The position numbers and the translations under genes are program-made. A DNA stretch of 64,000 nt. It comes from UBA1847 sp942492205 (GTDB taxonomy: Bacteria > Pseudomonadota > Gammaproteobacteria > Steroidobacterales > Woeseiaceae). A model generated the notes under the pieces. That model saw only the letters and a list, made by a program, of their open reading frames with translations. It searched no databases and was not told the DNA's origin. The stretch lies in assembly GCA_942492205.1 (NCBI GenBank), contig CALODT010000004.1, forward strand, positions 124,001-188,000. The letters run 5' to 3'. Of this stretch, positions 34,888 to 43,581 are shown one piece after another. The first letter of the stretch is position 1; each line of letters opens with the position of its first letter.

Positions 34888-35463
34888 TCAGCGCGAATCG
34901 CAATAGCGCGCCAGCAGCTCGCCGTAGTTTTCTTGCAGCTCGCCCCACTCCTGCTTGAACCAGGGCGTGAAATGCTCAGGGCGTTTATCGAGCTCGCGTT
35001 GCACGTCGTTCGCCGATACGAAACGTATTCTCGAAATCTCGCTGTCATTCGGCCGTACGTCGCCGTCGACCCGGCCGAGAAACACGTGGCATAGCTCGTT
35101 TTCTGCACCCGCCTCACCATAGTCGGCCGTGTAACAAAAACGATACACGTATTCGAGCGATGCTTCGATATTCAACTCGTCACTCAGGCGCCGGGCTGTC
35201 GCAATGTCCATGGACTCACCTCGACGCGGGTGGCTGCAGCAGCTATTGGACCAATAGCCGGGCCACAGCCGCTTGCCGTCGGCGCGCTTTTGCAGCAGCA
35301 GATCGCCGCGATCGTTGAAAAGAAACAGCGAGAAGGCGCGATGCAGAACACCATCCCCATCGTGGCAAAGCGCTTTCGAGAGGTGTCCGATTTCCTTGTC
35401 GTCTTCGTCAACGAGGATGAGCTCCTCACTCTCTGACGATACTATTCGGTTGCCGTCGATCAT
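34888..35463 (-). CDS. idi: Isopentenyl-diphosphate isomerase, type 1
   Basis: 191 residues of the Nudix-fold type 1 isomerase that interconverts IPP and DMAPP. LWPGYWSNSCCSHPRRGE contains the catalytic Cys, AGAENELCHVFLG the catalytic Glu, and HRAFSLFLFNDRGDLLLQKRA the family's N-terminal block. ATG 35463 overlaps the stop of the reductase-kinase gene (TGA at 35462-35460). It is the last gene of the four-gene mevalonate operon. This enzyme is required when IPP is made only via mevalonate. Confidence 0.95.
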   Translation of the reverse strand: MIDGNRIVSSESEELILVDEDDKEIGHLSKALCHDGDGVLHRAFSLFLFNDRGDLLLQKRADGKRLWPGYWSNSCCSHPRRGESMDIATARRLSDELNIEASLEYVYRFCYTADYGEAGAENELCHVFLGRVDGDVRPNDSEISRIRFVSANDVQRELDKRPEHFTPWFKQEWGELQENYGELLARYCDSR

Positions 35464-37670
35464 CGAATCAACTCCAGTGTCCGGTACCCGGCGTCGTGCA
35501 GTGCCGCGCGGACCTTGTCCAGGCCGTCGGGACACAGCGCCACAATGGAGCCGCCACCGCCGGCCCCGGTCAGCTTCGCGCCGCTGGCGCCGGCCTGCCT
35601 CGCCAGCGTCACCATCCTCTCGAGCTCGGGCGTCGATACCTCGATGGCGTTCAGCAATCCGTGACAGACATTCATGGCCTGACCAAGTTCCGCATAGTTG
35701 CCCGCCCGCAAGCGCTCCGCACCTGCCGTACTCAGTCGGTCCATCTCATCGAACAGCGCGTCGTATCGGCTGCCAGGCTGTCTCCTCCGCTGCCTGACAG
35801 CCGCAACCTGCTTGTCGGTCAACCCTACCTCCCTGCCGTACGCGATCAGCAAAGGCGGCATTTCTGCCAACTCGAGTGCCTGCATCGTCAGCTGACCTTC
35901 GTTCCTGAACAGCATGGGTTGTGCGAACGTCGCGATCGTATTGTCTACGCCCGACGGTGTACCGTGCGCCAGCCTTTCGCACGCGAACGCGATCTCGTTA
36001 ATGCGCTCGCTGTCAATGTCGAGATGCATTACGCGCGACATCGCGCGCGTTACTGCTACCGCAACAGCCGCCGATGAGCCCAGGCCCATGCCGCGCGGCA
36101 AGCCTGACTCAATCACGATCGAGAAGTGATCGTCCTCGAGTCCCAGCTCCCGGCGAATCAGGGCTACGGCTGCGTCGACGCCCGTCGTGTTATCCAGGTT
36201 GACGGGAGCCGCTACGCCCCAGGCGGGAATCGTCAGTGTCGTCACGGAATCCGCTCGCTCGACCCACGCTTGCACCGCGTCGGGAATCGGCAGCGCAAGC
36301 GCATGACGTCCGTACACGGCAGCGTGCTCGCCGAACAGAATCACCTTGCCTGCCGCAGTCCCATCCGGCTCTTTGATCGAAGCGGTTGCCGATTGCAGGT
36401 CTTTGAGGATCTCCTCTGCCTTCCAGCTTTTTATCTCGCCGCCAGCAACCAGGCGATCGACAACCTCAGCAAAGCGATCGTCGGGCACGTCCAGCGCGGC
36501 GACGATACTGCGGGCGTGCAGCTTCATATGTCCTTTCTGGATGCCGTGACCCACCAGCGCTCGCAACGCGGCGAAGTTCTGCGCGAGACCAACCGCCGCC
36601 ATTAACAGCGCAAGCTCTACGGCCGTCGCGGCGCCGCTTACCGCAACGCCGAGTGCGGCAGCGGGGTTCGCCTGCAGTGTGCCGCCAACCGTCGCCACTT
36701 TCAGGGGAATACGCATCTCGCCTTCGAGGTCGCCGTTCGCACCGCAGACCCATCGAGTAAGTGGCTGGTAACGACCGCTGGCCGCCGCAAATGCATGCGC
36801 GCCGGCTTCAATCGCTCGCCAGTCGTTGCCGGTAGCAAGCGCCAGCGCATCAACGCCATTCATGATGCCCTTGTTGTGTGTCGCCGCCCGATGCGGATCG
36901 ACTCGCGCAATATCGTTTGCCATGACGATGGCATCGCGCACAAGCTCGCCGTCATTCTCTTTGTCGGCAAGGGCTGCTACCGGTACCCGCGCGCGCACCG
37001 TAACGACGGAGCGGTCGACAAGGTTCGACAGGATGCGCAGCGACACGTTGCCCTGGCAGAGCGCGGCGATCTGCGGCGCAACGGCTTCGCAGATCGTATT
37101 GACCAGGTTGGCGCCCATTGCGTCGACGGTGTCGACCAGCAGGTGCACTCGTATCAGTGGACCCCCATCGGGCAACTCGATCAGGCGAGACTCAAGATCG
37201 CGAACACCGCCGCCGCGCGCGGCCAAACGTGGATGAACCGCATTCGCTGCATCCAGCAGGGACTGTTTGTTCGATTGCACTTTCTCAAGTGCGGCTTCGG
37301 GGTTGGCCGCGCCGGTGATATGTACCTGCCCGGCAAGCAGCGACTCATCGCACCGTGCCGTAAAACCACCATGTTGTCGGAACAAGCGCGCGGCGCCACT
37401 GACGGCCGCCACGATGGATGGTTCCTCGACGGCCATGGGGACCAGGTAGTCCTGGTCATTGACAAGAAAGTTGGGTGCGACTGCCAATGGCAAGCCGAAA
37501 ACACCGATAACGTTCTCGATGACTCTGTCAGCCGCGCCGACAGACAGCACCTGCCGGCCGGCCTGCAGCGCATTCGCCTGATCGGGCGATAACCAACCTG
37601 CGGCCAGCAGCGCATCGATGCGCTGCGGCACATTCAGCTTGTAAAGGCCTGCCAGTCGAGAGTCTTTCAA
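35460..37670 (-). CDS. Fused class II HMG-CoA reductase and mevalonate kinase
   Basis: One uninterrupted 736-residue frame. Residues 1-430 are a class II HMG-CoA reductase: VEEPSIVAA (E83), THNKGIMNGVDALALATGND (K267, D283) and GIQKGHMKLHA (H381) fall at the numbering known for the Pseudomonas mevalonii enzyme. Residues 437-736 are a GHMP kinase of mevalonate kinase type: GKVILFGEHAAVYGRHAL, GLPRGMGLGSSAA (523-535), SGVDNT (D576) and KLTGAGGGG (699-707). The product would reduce HMG-CoA to mevalonate and phosphorylate it. Almost no linker separates the domains. It starts with TTG 37670, overlapping the stop of the phosphomevalonate kinase gene, and overlaps idi. I know of no described protein with this architecture. 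Confidence 0.9.
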   Translation of the reverse strand: MKDSRLAGLYKLNVPQRIDALLAAGWLSPDQANALQAGRQVLSVGAADRVIENVIGVFGLPLAVAPNFLVNDQDYLVPMAVEEPSIVAAVSGAARLFRQHGGFTARCDESLLAGQVHITGAANPEAALEKVQSNKQSLLDAANAVHPRLAARGGGVRDLESRLIELPDGGPLIRVHLLVDTVDAMGANLVNTICEAVAPQIAALCQGNVSLRILSNLVDRSVVTVRARVPVAALADKENDGELVRDAIVMANDIARVDPHRAATHNKGIMNGVDALALATGNDWRAIEAGAHAFAAASGRYQPLTRWVCGANGDLEGEMRIPLKVATVGGTLQANPAAALGVAVSGAATAVELALLMAAVGLAQNFAALRALVGHGIQKGHMKLHARSIVAALDVPDDRFAEVVDRLVAGGEIKSWKAEEILKDLQSATASIKEPDGTAAGKVILFGEHAAVYGRHALALPIPDAVQAWVERADSVTTLTIPAWGVAAPVNLDNTTGVDAAVALIRRELGLEDDHFSIVIESGLPRGMGLGSSAAVAVAVTRAMSRVMHLDIDSERINEIAFACERLAHGTPSGVDNTIATFAQPMLFRNEGQLTMQALELAEMPPLLIAYGREVGLTDKQVAAVRQRRRQPGSRYDALFDEMDRLSTAGAERLRAGNYAELGQAMNVCHGLLNAIEVSTPELERMVTLARQAGASGAKLTGAGGGGSIVALCPDGLDKVRAALHDAGYRTLELIR

Positions 37671-38638
37671 CGTCGTTCCAACGCTACGCCGCTGGTTTCA
37701 AGTCCGCACTCCAGCACCCGACAGCCTGGCTCCGCGTGCTCCACCAGGAACTCGTCGAGCTGTTCGCGTTTCGTGCCCAGCAAAATGCCCACATCGCCTC
37801 CGCCCGCGCCACAAGGTTTGTAAACCAGGCCTTCCGCCTTTGCCTGGCTTGTGAGTTTAGCGTGGCCCGCATCGAATATGCCGAGATCGTAGTCGTCGCT
37901 GAACTCTGCCAACGCCTGCACGTAGGCAGGAAACTGCGCGAGCACCTCCTCGGCAGAACGCCACGCCTGCGCCATGGCGGTCGAGGCACTGACCAGCTTG
38001 TCCAGTGACGCGCGGCGGCCGCCCTTGTCGAAACGCGCCAGCTTGCCCGTCGTGGCGGCCGGCACACCGGTCCAGACCAGGCGACATTCCAGTCCGTCCG
38101 GCCATTGGCACGGTGCAATTGTCGCACCCTGCATTCGATATTCAAGCAAGCCTCCATGCGCCGACGTCGCGATATCAACGCCACTTCCTGCGTCGGACTG
38201 GAATAGCTTGTGCACGCGGATGGCGTTGTCGAGGAGCTCAGGCGATTCGGTGAGTGCGGCGGTCAGGGCAACTGTCAGCGCGGCGCTCGAACCCAGGCCG
38301 ACCTTGCTGCCTGAGCGGGCGTCAAAAAAAGCGCGGCTATCGAGCTCGATCGACAGAAAACCGCTGTCGTTCTTGCGCAGTGTCCGCCAAGCCGCATCGA
38401 CGAGTCGATAGTCGTCGGCTCCCTGCAGCCACCGGGGTACCTGTCCCTCGACGACGAAGCGTCCCTCTGTCGCCGAATAGCCTGGCGCCGAGACGCGATG
38501 CCAGGCGGTGTCGGCAGGCGTGACGCTGACACGGGCACGCCGACTGACCGCCATGCTCACGGCCGGCGCACCTCGCAGCACGGCGTACTCGCCGGACAGC
38601 ACCGCCTTGCCCGGCGCACTGGCGATCACGCCCGTCAT
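37667..38638 (-). CDS. mvaK2: Phosphomevalonate kinase (GHMP family)
   Basis: 323 residues. SAPGKAVLSGEYAVLRGAPA, GSKVGLGSSAALTVAL and KPCGAGGGDVGILLG are the three GHMP kinase motifs, with the first in the phosphomevalonate-kinase form. Since the neighbouring genes already supply mevalonate kinase and the decarboxylase, this one should phosphorylate 5-phosphomevalonate. ATG 38638 overlaps the mvaD stop by four bases and gives the family N-terminus; the frame is open further upstream but overlaps mvaD. The stop overlaps the TTG of the fused reductase-kinase. Confidence 0.86.
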   Translation of the reverse strand: MTGVIASAPGKAVLSGEYAVLRGAPAVSMAVSRRARVSVTPADTAWHRVSAPGYSATEGRFVVEGQVPRWLQGADDYRLVDAAWRTLRKNDSGFLSIELDSRAFFDARSGSKVGLGSSAALTVALTAALTESPELLDNAIRVHKLFQSDAGSGVDIATSAHGGLLEYRMQGATIAPCQWPDGLECRLVWTGVPAATTGKLARFDKGGRRASLDKLVSASTAMAQAWRSAEEVLAQFPAYVQALAEFSDDYDLGIFDAGHAKLTSQAKAEGLVYKPCGAGGGDVGILLGTKREQLDEFLVEHAEPGCRVLECGLETSGVALERR

Positions 38639-39597
38639 TCGCTGTCCAGGAGTCGGCCTGCGCCGCCGAGCCCGGTCAGCATGACGTCCTGGACACCGTC
38701 GGTCGCCAGCAATGTGCTGCGGACCTCTGCGGCATGCCCGGGCAGGCAGATGGCCTTGACCTGCGGCCCGGCATCGATCGTAAAAAACACCCCCAATCCA
38801 TCGCGCTGCAATCTCCGTATCGATTGCAGACACTGCATCGTCGCCGAGTTCCAATACACGATCGGCGGGCGCGACGCCCACATCATCGAGTGCATCTTCA
38901 GACAATTGTGTTCCGCGACGGCGGCGAGCTTGGGAAAGTCCTTTGCGAGAATTGCTTCGCGTGCGATCGCGAGGTCTTCGTCCTGATTCTCGATCCAGCT
39001 GGAATAAAAGGGCGAAGTCCGGCGACTGATCTCCATTGCCTCCGTCGAGCCTACCGGCTTCGGTCCCGTTTCCGTGATGGCAACAACCACCTGCAGTGGC
39101 CAGCTGCCGACGTCGCGCAGCGTGTGCACGGCAATATCCTGTTCGCTATTCTCAAGCTCGACGAAGCCACCGTAAAGACTGCGGGCAGCAGAGCCGGAGG
39201 CCTGCCCGGCAAGACTTGCAAGCGCGGCGGTGTCGAGAGACCGTCCTGCGGCTGCCGCGGCGGCGATAGTGATCGCGGCAAACGAAGACGCTGACGAAGC
39301 CAGGCCCGCTGCAATGGGGAAATTGCAGCGACTGACGATGCTGGCGCGCGGCCGGTCATGCCCGATGACCCGGTCCAGGCAGGCTGACAGTCGTGGCAAC
39401 ATGGCGGCATCGGGGACTCCGTTGACAAGCAGCGTATCAGCCGCCAGTTTCGCCTCGAGCTCGACCCGCATTTCAGTAAAAAGCTCGCTGAGCGTGATCG
39501 AAATAGAGCCGACCGCGGGCAGGTTTCGCTGGATGTCTCGCTTGCCCCAATACTTGATGAGCGCAATATTTGGCTGGGCGATAGCCGATGCCCGCAT
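38635..39597 (-). CDS. mvaD: Diphosphomevalonate decarboxylase
   Basis: 320 residues, ATP-dependent decarboxylation of diphosphomevalonate to isopentenyl diphosphate. The N-terminal AQPNIALIKYWGKRD, the P-loop AGLASSASSFAA, SAARSLYGGFVE and the late VFFTIDAGPQVK are diagnostic. ATG 39597 is preferred over TTG 39603 because AGAAGAG sits nine bases upstream. It is the first gene of the mevalonate operon, behind a perfect TATAAT, and is divergent from the prenyl synthase gene. Confidence 0.94.
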   Translation of the reverse strand: MRASAIAQPNIALIKYWGKRDIQRNLPAVGSISITLSELFTEMRVELEAKLAADTLLVNGVPDAAMLPRLSACLDRVIGHDRPRASIVSRCNFPIAAGLASSASSFAAITIAAAAAAGRSLDTAALASLAGQASGSAARSLYGGFVELENSEQDIAVHTLRDVGSWPLQVVVAITETGPKPVGSTEAMEISRRTSPFYSSWIENQDEDLAIAREAILAKDFPKLAAVAEHNCLKMHSMMWASRPPIVYWNSATMQCLQSIRRLQRDGLGVFFTIDAGPQVKAICLPGHAAEVRSTLLATDGVQDVMLTGLGGAGRLLDSE

Positions 39598-39636
39598 GTC
39601 CAAGACTCTTCTCGTGTGGCCGATCAGGGACCGCGG

Positions 39637-39642
39637 ATTATA
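39637..39642 (-). promoter_or_regulatory. -10 element of the mevalonate operon
   Basis: A perfect TATAAT on the minus strand, 40 bases before the mvaD ATG and predicting a leader of about 33 bases. The -35 region has no good match at 16-18 bases, so activation or a weak -35 is possible. Confidence 0.45.
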
Positions 39643-39715
39643 GCCCAGTCGGGCATGCGCACAGCGGCATAATTCGGTGTAACCTACACGGCCACATTGA
39701 CGAGGATTCCTGGCA

Positions 39716-40606
39716 TTGGCTGATACGTTTGCAGATCGTATCGCGGACTATACGGCTCGCGTCGACGCCCGCCTTGATGCTGCGCTGCCACCCGCGTCGA
39801 CCGTTCCGACCCGCCTGCACGAGGCGATGCGCTACGCCGTATTGAACGGCGGCAAGCGAGTTCGGCCCCTGCTGGTCTACGCCACTGGCGAGTGCCTCAA
39901 CGTCGATCCCCGAAGCCTCGATGCGCCAGCCGTTGCGATCGAGCTGATACACGCATTTTCGCTGGTTCATGATGATTTGCCGGCAATGGACGACGATGAC
40001 CTGCGCCGTGGCAAGCCCACCGCCCATATCCAGTTTGACGAGGCAACCGCGATACTCGCGGCGGATGCTCTGCAGCCATTGGCATTCGGCGTACTTGCCA
40101 ATCTTGAAGATGTCACGGCCGAGACCAGGACGCAGCTGGTGAAGCTCGTTGCGGTAGCCAGCGGCTCGATCGGCATGACCGGCGGCCAGTCCATCGATCT
40201 CGCGGCGGAAGGCGGCACCATGAGTGCCGACGCGCTCGAGCACATGTACTCGCTGAAAACGGGTGCACTGATTCATGCCTCTGTGGTCTCCGCCAGCCTG
40301 TTGTGCGAAAGCCTGAGCAATGAAGACCAGGCGGCTCTCGACGGTTTCGCGCGGGCAATCGGCGTCGCGTTTCAGATCAAGGACGACATCCTGGACGTCG
40401 AAGGCGAAACCGAGGTAATCGGTAAACAGGCGGGCGCCGACCAGCGACTGGGCAAGGCAACGTATCCGGGGCTGTTCGGGATCGACGAATCGAGGCGGCG
40501 CTGTGACGAACTGCTGTCGGATGCGCTGTCGCGCCTGGAGCGCTTTGGCGACAAAGCAGCGCCGCTGGTATGGCTGGCACGTTTCATTGTCGAGCGGGGA
40601 CGCTAA
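39716..40606 (+). CDS. ispA: Short-chain polyprenyl diphosphate synthase (IspA/FPP or GGPP synthase type)
   Basis: 296 residues. The first Asp-rich motif is in LVHDDLPAMDDDDLRRGKPT, the second in FQIKDDILDVEGE, and GGKRVRPLL near residue 44 binds the diphosphate. It condenses IPP with allylic diphosphates, most likely giving farnesyl diphosphate; chain length cannot be fixed here. The start is TTG 39716 with GAGG ten bases upstream. It is divergent from mvaD across 118 bases and is followed closely by dinB, so it completes the isoprenoid block. xseB and dxs, its usual neighbours in gammaproteobacteria, are absent. Confidence 0.93.
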   Translation: MADTFADRIADYTARVDARLDAALPPASTVPTRLHEAMRYAVLNGGKRVRPLLVYATGECLNVDPRSLDAPAVAIELIHAFSLVHDDLPAMDDDDLRRGKPTAHIQFDEATAILAADALQPLAFGVLANLEDVTAETRTQLVKLVAVASGSIGMTGGQSIDLAAEGGTMSADALEHMYSLKTGALIHASVVSASLLCESLSNEDQAALDGFARAIGVAFQIKDDILDVEGETEVIGKQAGADQRLGKATYPGLFGIDESRRRCDELLSDALSRLERFGDKAAPLVWLARFIVERGR

Positions 40607-40610
40607 CGCG

Positions 40611-41792
40611 ATGTCCGCGCTGACGCGCAGTATCCTGCACGTCGACATGGACGCGTTCTACGCGTCAATCGAGCAACGCGACAATGCAGATTTGCGTGAC
40701 AAGCCGCTGGTGGTCGGTGGTACCTCGAACCGTGGTGTCGTTGCCGCCGCGAGTTACCAGGCCCGCGAATTCGGCGTTCGTTCCGCTATGCCGATTGCCG
40801 AAGCGTTGCGCCGCTGCCCGCAGCTGTTGCGCGTCAAACCCCGCATGTCGCATTACCGCTCCGTGTCCAAGCAGATATTCGCGGTGTTTCGCGAGTTCAC
40901 CCCGTCGGTTGAAGGCCTCTCACTTGACGAGGCATTTCTCGATGTCACCGCGAGCGTCACGCTGTTTGGCTCGCCCGAGAAGATCGCAGCGGCGGTGAAA
41001 GCGCGCGTACTCGAAGAAACCGGGCTGACCTCGTCTGTCGGTGTCGCTGAAAACAAGCTGGTGGCAAAAATTGCGTCGGATCTCGACAAGCCCGACGGCC
41101 TTACTGTCGTAATGCCTGCGGATTACGGGAGCAGGCTCGATCCCCTGCCGGCGGCTGTCATACCCGGAATCGGACCGGAAACGCTGAAGCGACTTTCTGC
41201 TGCAGGCATTGCAACTGTTTACGAACTGCGAACGGCCGCCGACCGGACGCTGGAGCCCATCTTCGGACGCTATACAAAGAGAACCCGGGAGCGTGCATCG
41301 GGCATTGACAGGCGCCCGGTCGTGTCATCACGAGAAGAAAAGTCCATTAGTGCCGAGGAAACCTACGGCACGGATCTCGACTCCCGGGCGCAGATGGACC
41401 GCGAATTGCTGCGGCTCACCGAGCGCACGGCGGCACGCCTGCGAAAAGCCGGCCTGGCGGCGAATACCGTGCAGATCAAGATTCGGCAGTCAGACTTCAC
41501 GACTTATACGAGGCAGCGCAAGGTCAGGCCGGCGTCGAACGGCACGGACCAGATTTATGCCGTCGCGCGCCAGCTTCTCGACGTCTGGCTGGCGAACTTC
41601 CCGGGTGCCAGGATCCGGCTTCTCGGCGTCGGTGGCAGCGACCTCGCAGCCGCGCAGCAGACGGACCTGTTTGCGCCGACTCCGGAGGGGTCTACCGACC
41701 CGGTCGACCGTACCGTCGACGAAATACGCGATCGCTTCGGGGACGAGGCGCTCGAACGCGCGCGGACCTTGGAGCGCCATAGATTGAGGTAG
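40611..41792 (+). CDS. dinB: DNA polymerase IV (Y family)
   Basis: 393-residue translesion polymerase. ILHVDMDAFYASIEQ and LSLDEAFLDVT hold the catalytic carboxylates, SVGVAENKLVAKIASD follows, and IPGIGPETLKRL is the helix-hairpin-helix. Near the C-terminus AAQQTDLFAP contains a QTDLF beta-clamp-binding motif; some 35 residues follow it, a slightly longer tail than usual. ATG 40611 is five bases after the ispA stop, so they may be co-transcribed. I see no LexA box directly upstream. Confidence 0.95.
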   Translation: MSALTRSILHVDMDAFYASIEQRDNADLRDKPLVVGGTSNRGVVAAASYQAREFGVRSAMPIAEALRRCPQLLRVKPRMSHYRSVSKQIFAVFREFTPSVEGLSLDEAFLDVTASVTLFGSPEKIAAAVKARVLEETGLTSSVGVAENKLVAKIASDLDKPDGLTVVMPADYGSRLDPLPAAVIPGIGPETLKRLSAAGIATVYELRTAADRTLEPIFGRYTKRTRERASGIDRRPVVSSREEKSISAEETYGTDLDSRAQMDRELLRLTERTAARLRKAGLAANTVQIKIRQSDFTTYTRQRKVRPASNGTDQIYAVARQLLDVWLANFPGARIRLLGVGGSDLAAAQQTDLFAPTPEGSTDPVDRTVDEIRDRFGDEALERARTLERHRLR

Positions 41793-41826
41793 AATGGCCG
41801 GTCAGGCAGGCCTGCTGTGGAGATCC

Positions 41827-43578
41827 ATGTACACCAGCTTTTTTGGACTGAACGAGAAACCGTTCTCGATAACACCAGACCCTCGCTACCTTTTCATGAG
41901 CGAGCGCCATGGCGAGGCCTTGGCGCACCTGGTTTACGGCGTTACCGAGAGCGGCGGCTTCATTCAACTGACGGGCGAAGTCGGCACCGGCAAGACCACG
42001 CTCGTGCGTTCGCTGCTGCTGAACCGGATGCCGGAAAATGCGGATGTCGCGGTTGTGCTGAATCCGCAGCTTTCGGTGCTCGAGTTTCTTGCAACCATTT
42101 GCGAGGAATTGCACATCGATGTGCCGCACAACAAAGGCAGCATCAAGGCGCAGACGGACGCGCTGAATCGACACCTGTTGCAGGCCCATGCGCAGGATCG
42201 ACGAACTATTCTGGTGGTCGACGAGGCGCAGAATCTCTCGCCCGCTGTCCTCGAGCAGGTGCGGCTCTTGACCAACCTTGAAACGGCCAAGCAAAAGCTG
42301 CTGCAGATTATCTTGATCGGGCAGCCGGAGCTTCGCGAGCTCCTGGCGCGCAACGATCTCCGCCAGCTCGCACAGCGCATCACCGGACGCTATCACCTGG
42401 AGCCACTCACTCGCGAGGAGACGGCGCAGTACATCGAGCATCGCCTGAAAGTCGCCGGCGCTGTCGGCGAAGTCTTTGACAGCGGCGCCAAGAAAGAGAC
42501 TTTCCGCCTGTCGCAGGGCGTCCCGAGGCTCATCAACGTAATCTGCGATCGTGCGCTGCTCGGCGCCTATAGTCGCGAGTCCCGTCGTGTCGATCGACGG
42601 TTGATCCGCCGCGCAGCCGCGGAGGTGCGTGGCCAGCAGGAAAGCCTGCCCTGGTTGCGGCCGTTGGCGACGGCGGCGGCTGTGGCGGGTATTGCCATCA
42701 TCGCGGTCACGATCTGGTCCGGAACACAGTCGCGCGTGTCGGGCCCGGCCTCAATAGCCGCCGCGGGCGAGGTAGCCGAGGAAATACCTGCCGCGGTCAA
42801 CACTGTCCCCGCGGACTCCGGCACTGCGAATTCGCTGACGGGGCAAGCACCGGCTGGCGCGATAATTCCTGAAGAAGCGACTTCCGGAGCCGACTCGCAG
42901 GCTGAGGCGGCCAACGTCGAAGCGGCTGCCGCAGACGATCAACCGTCGCTTAACGATCAGCTGAAGCTGGCGCAGGAATTAACCACTACCGCCACTGCGC
43001 TGAGATCCCTGTTTGAAACCTGGAACCTGAACTTCGACGCGAGCAGGAGCGGCTGCTCGCAGGCGCGCGACAACGGCCTCGCCTGCCTGTACCAGCGAGG
43101 TTCGTGGGCAGGATTGCGGCAGATGGACAGGCCGGCCGTTCTCACGCTCGTCGACGATACGGGCGGCTCCCACGCGGTGGTGCTAATGGCGATCAACGGC
43201 GGCTCTGCCGACCTGTCCATCGGTGGCGTGCTGGTATCGCACCCGGTTCTGTCAATTACCGACGCCTGGTTCGGCGAGTACATGTTGTTGTGGCGCCCGC
43301 CCGGCGGCGAAGCCGTGTCGCTGGCGCCGAATTCTCGCGGGCCCGAGGTGCTGTGGCTACGCGAGAGCCTTGCAACAATCGATGCACAGTTCGCCAGCAG
43401 CAGGCCGGGTTCGGACTTGTACGACGCAGAACTCGAGCAGATCGTTCGGGACTTTCAGCGCGCACACAGGCTCGATGTGGACGGCCTCGCGGGGCAGCAA
43501 ACACAGATCATTGTCAACTCCTTGCTTGCGGTCGATGGCACGCCGCGACTTACCTCATCGCTGCTCGCACGGGAATAA
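41827..43578 (+). CDS. gspA: GspA/ExeA-type AAA ATPase with C-terminal peptidoglycan-binding domain
   Basis: 583 residues. The N-terminal MYTSFFGLNEKPFSITPDPRYL opening, Walker A GEVGTGKT (50-57), Walker B ILVVDEAQNLS and a sensor region typify the ExeA/MshM family. One membrane span (about 277-295) leads to a periplasmic part with a degenerate C39-like region and a peptidoglycan-binding module (DFQRAHRLDVDGLAGQQT) near the end. With GspB it helps place the type II secretin through the cell wall. ATG 41827 has GGAG just upstream. No other type II secretion gene is in the window. Confidence 0.9.
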   Translation: MYTSFFGLNEKPFSITPDPRYLFMSERHGEALAHLVYGVTESGGFIQLTGEVGTGKTTLVRSLLLNRMPENADVAVVLNPQLSVLEFLATICEELHIDVPHNKGSIKAQTDALNRHLLQAHAQDRRTILVVDEAQNLSPAVLEQVRLLTNLETAKQKLLQIILIGQPELRELLARNDLRQLAQRITGRYHLEPLTREETAQYIEHRLKVAGAVGEVFDSGAKKETFRLSQGVPRLINVICDRALLGAYSRESRRVDRRLIRRAAAEVRGQQESLPWLRPLATAAAVAGIAIIAVTIWSGTQSRVSGPASIAAAGEVAEEIPAAVNTVPADSGTANSLTGQAPAGAIIPEEATSGADSQAEAANVEAAAADDQPSLNDQLKLAQELTTTATALRSLFETWNLNFDASRSGCSQARDNGLACLYQRGSWAGLRQMDRPAVLTLVDDTGGSHAVVLMAINGGSADLSIGGVLVSHPVLSITDAWFGEYMLLWRPPGGEAVSLAPNSRGPEVLWLRESLATIDAQFASSRPGSDLYDAELEQIVRDFQRAHRLDVDGLAGQQTQIIVNSLLAVDGTPRLTSSLLARE

Positions 43579-43581
43579 CTG

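Noticed and set aside
36795..37592. 265-codon plus-strand open frame opposite the reductase-kinase fusion
   Set aside because: No motif or start signal; codon composition is that of an antisense frame.
39677..39689. GTGTA-ACC-TACAC as an operator of the mevalonate/prenyl divergent region
   Set aside because: Only five-base arms and a single occurrence; too weak to claim.
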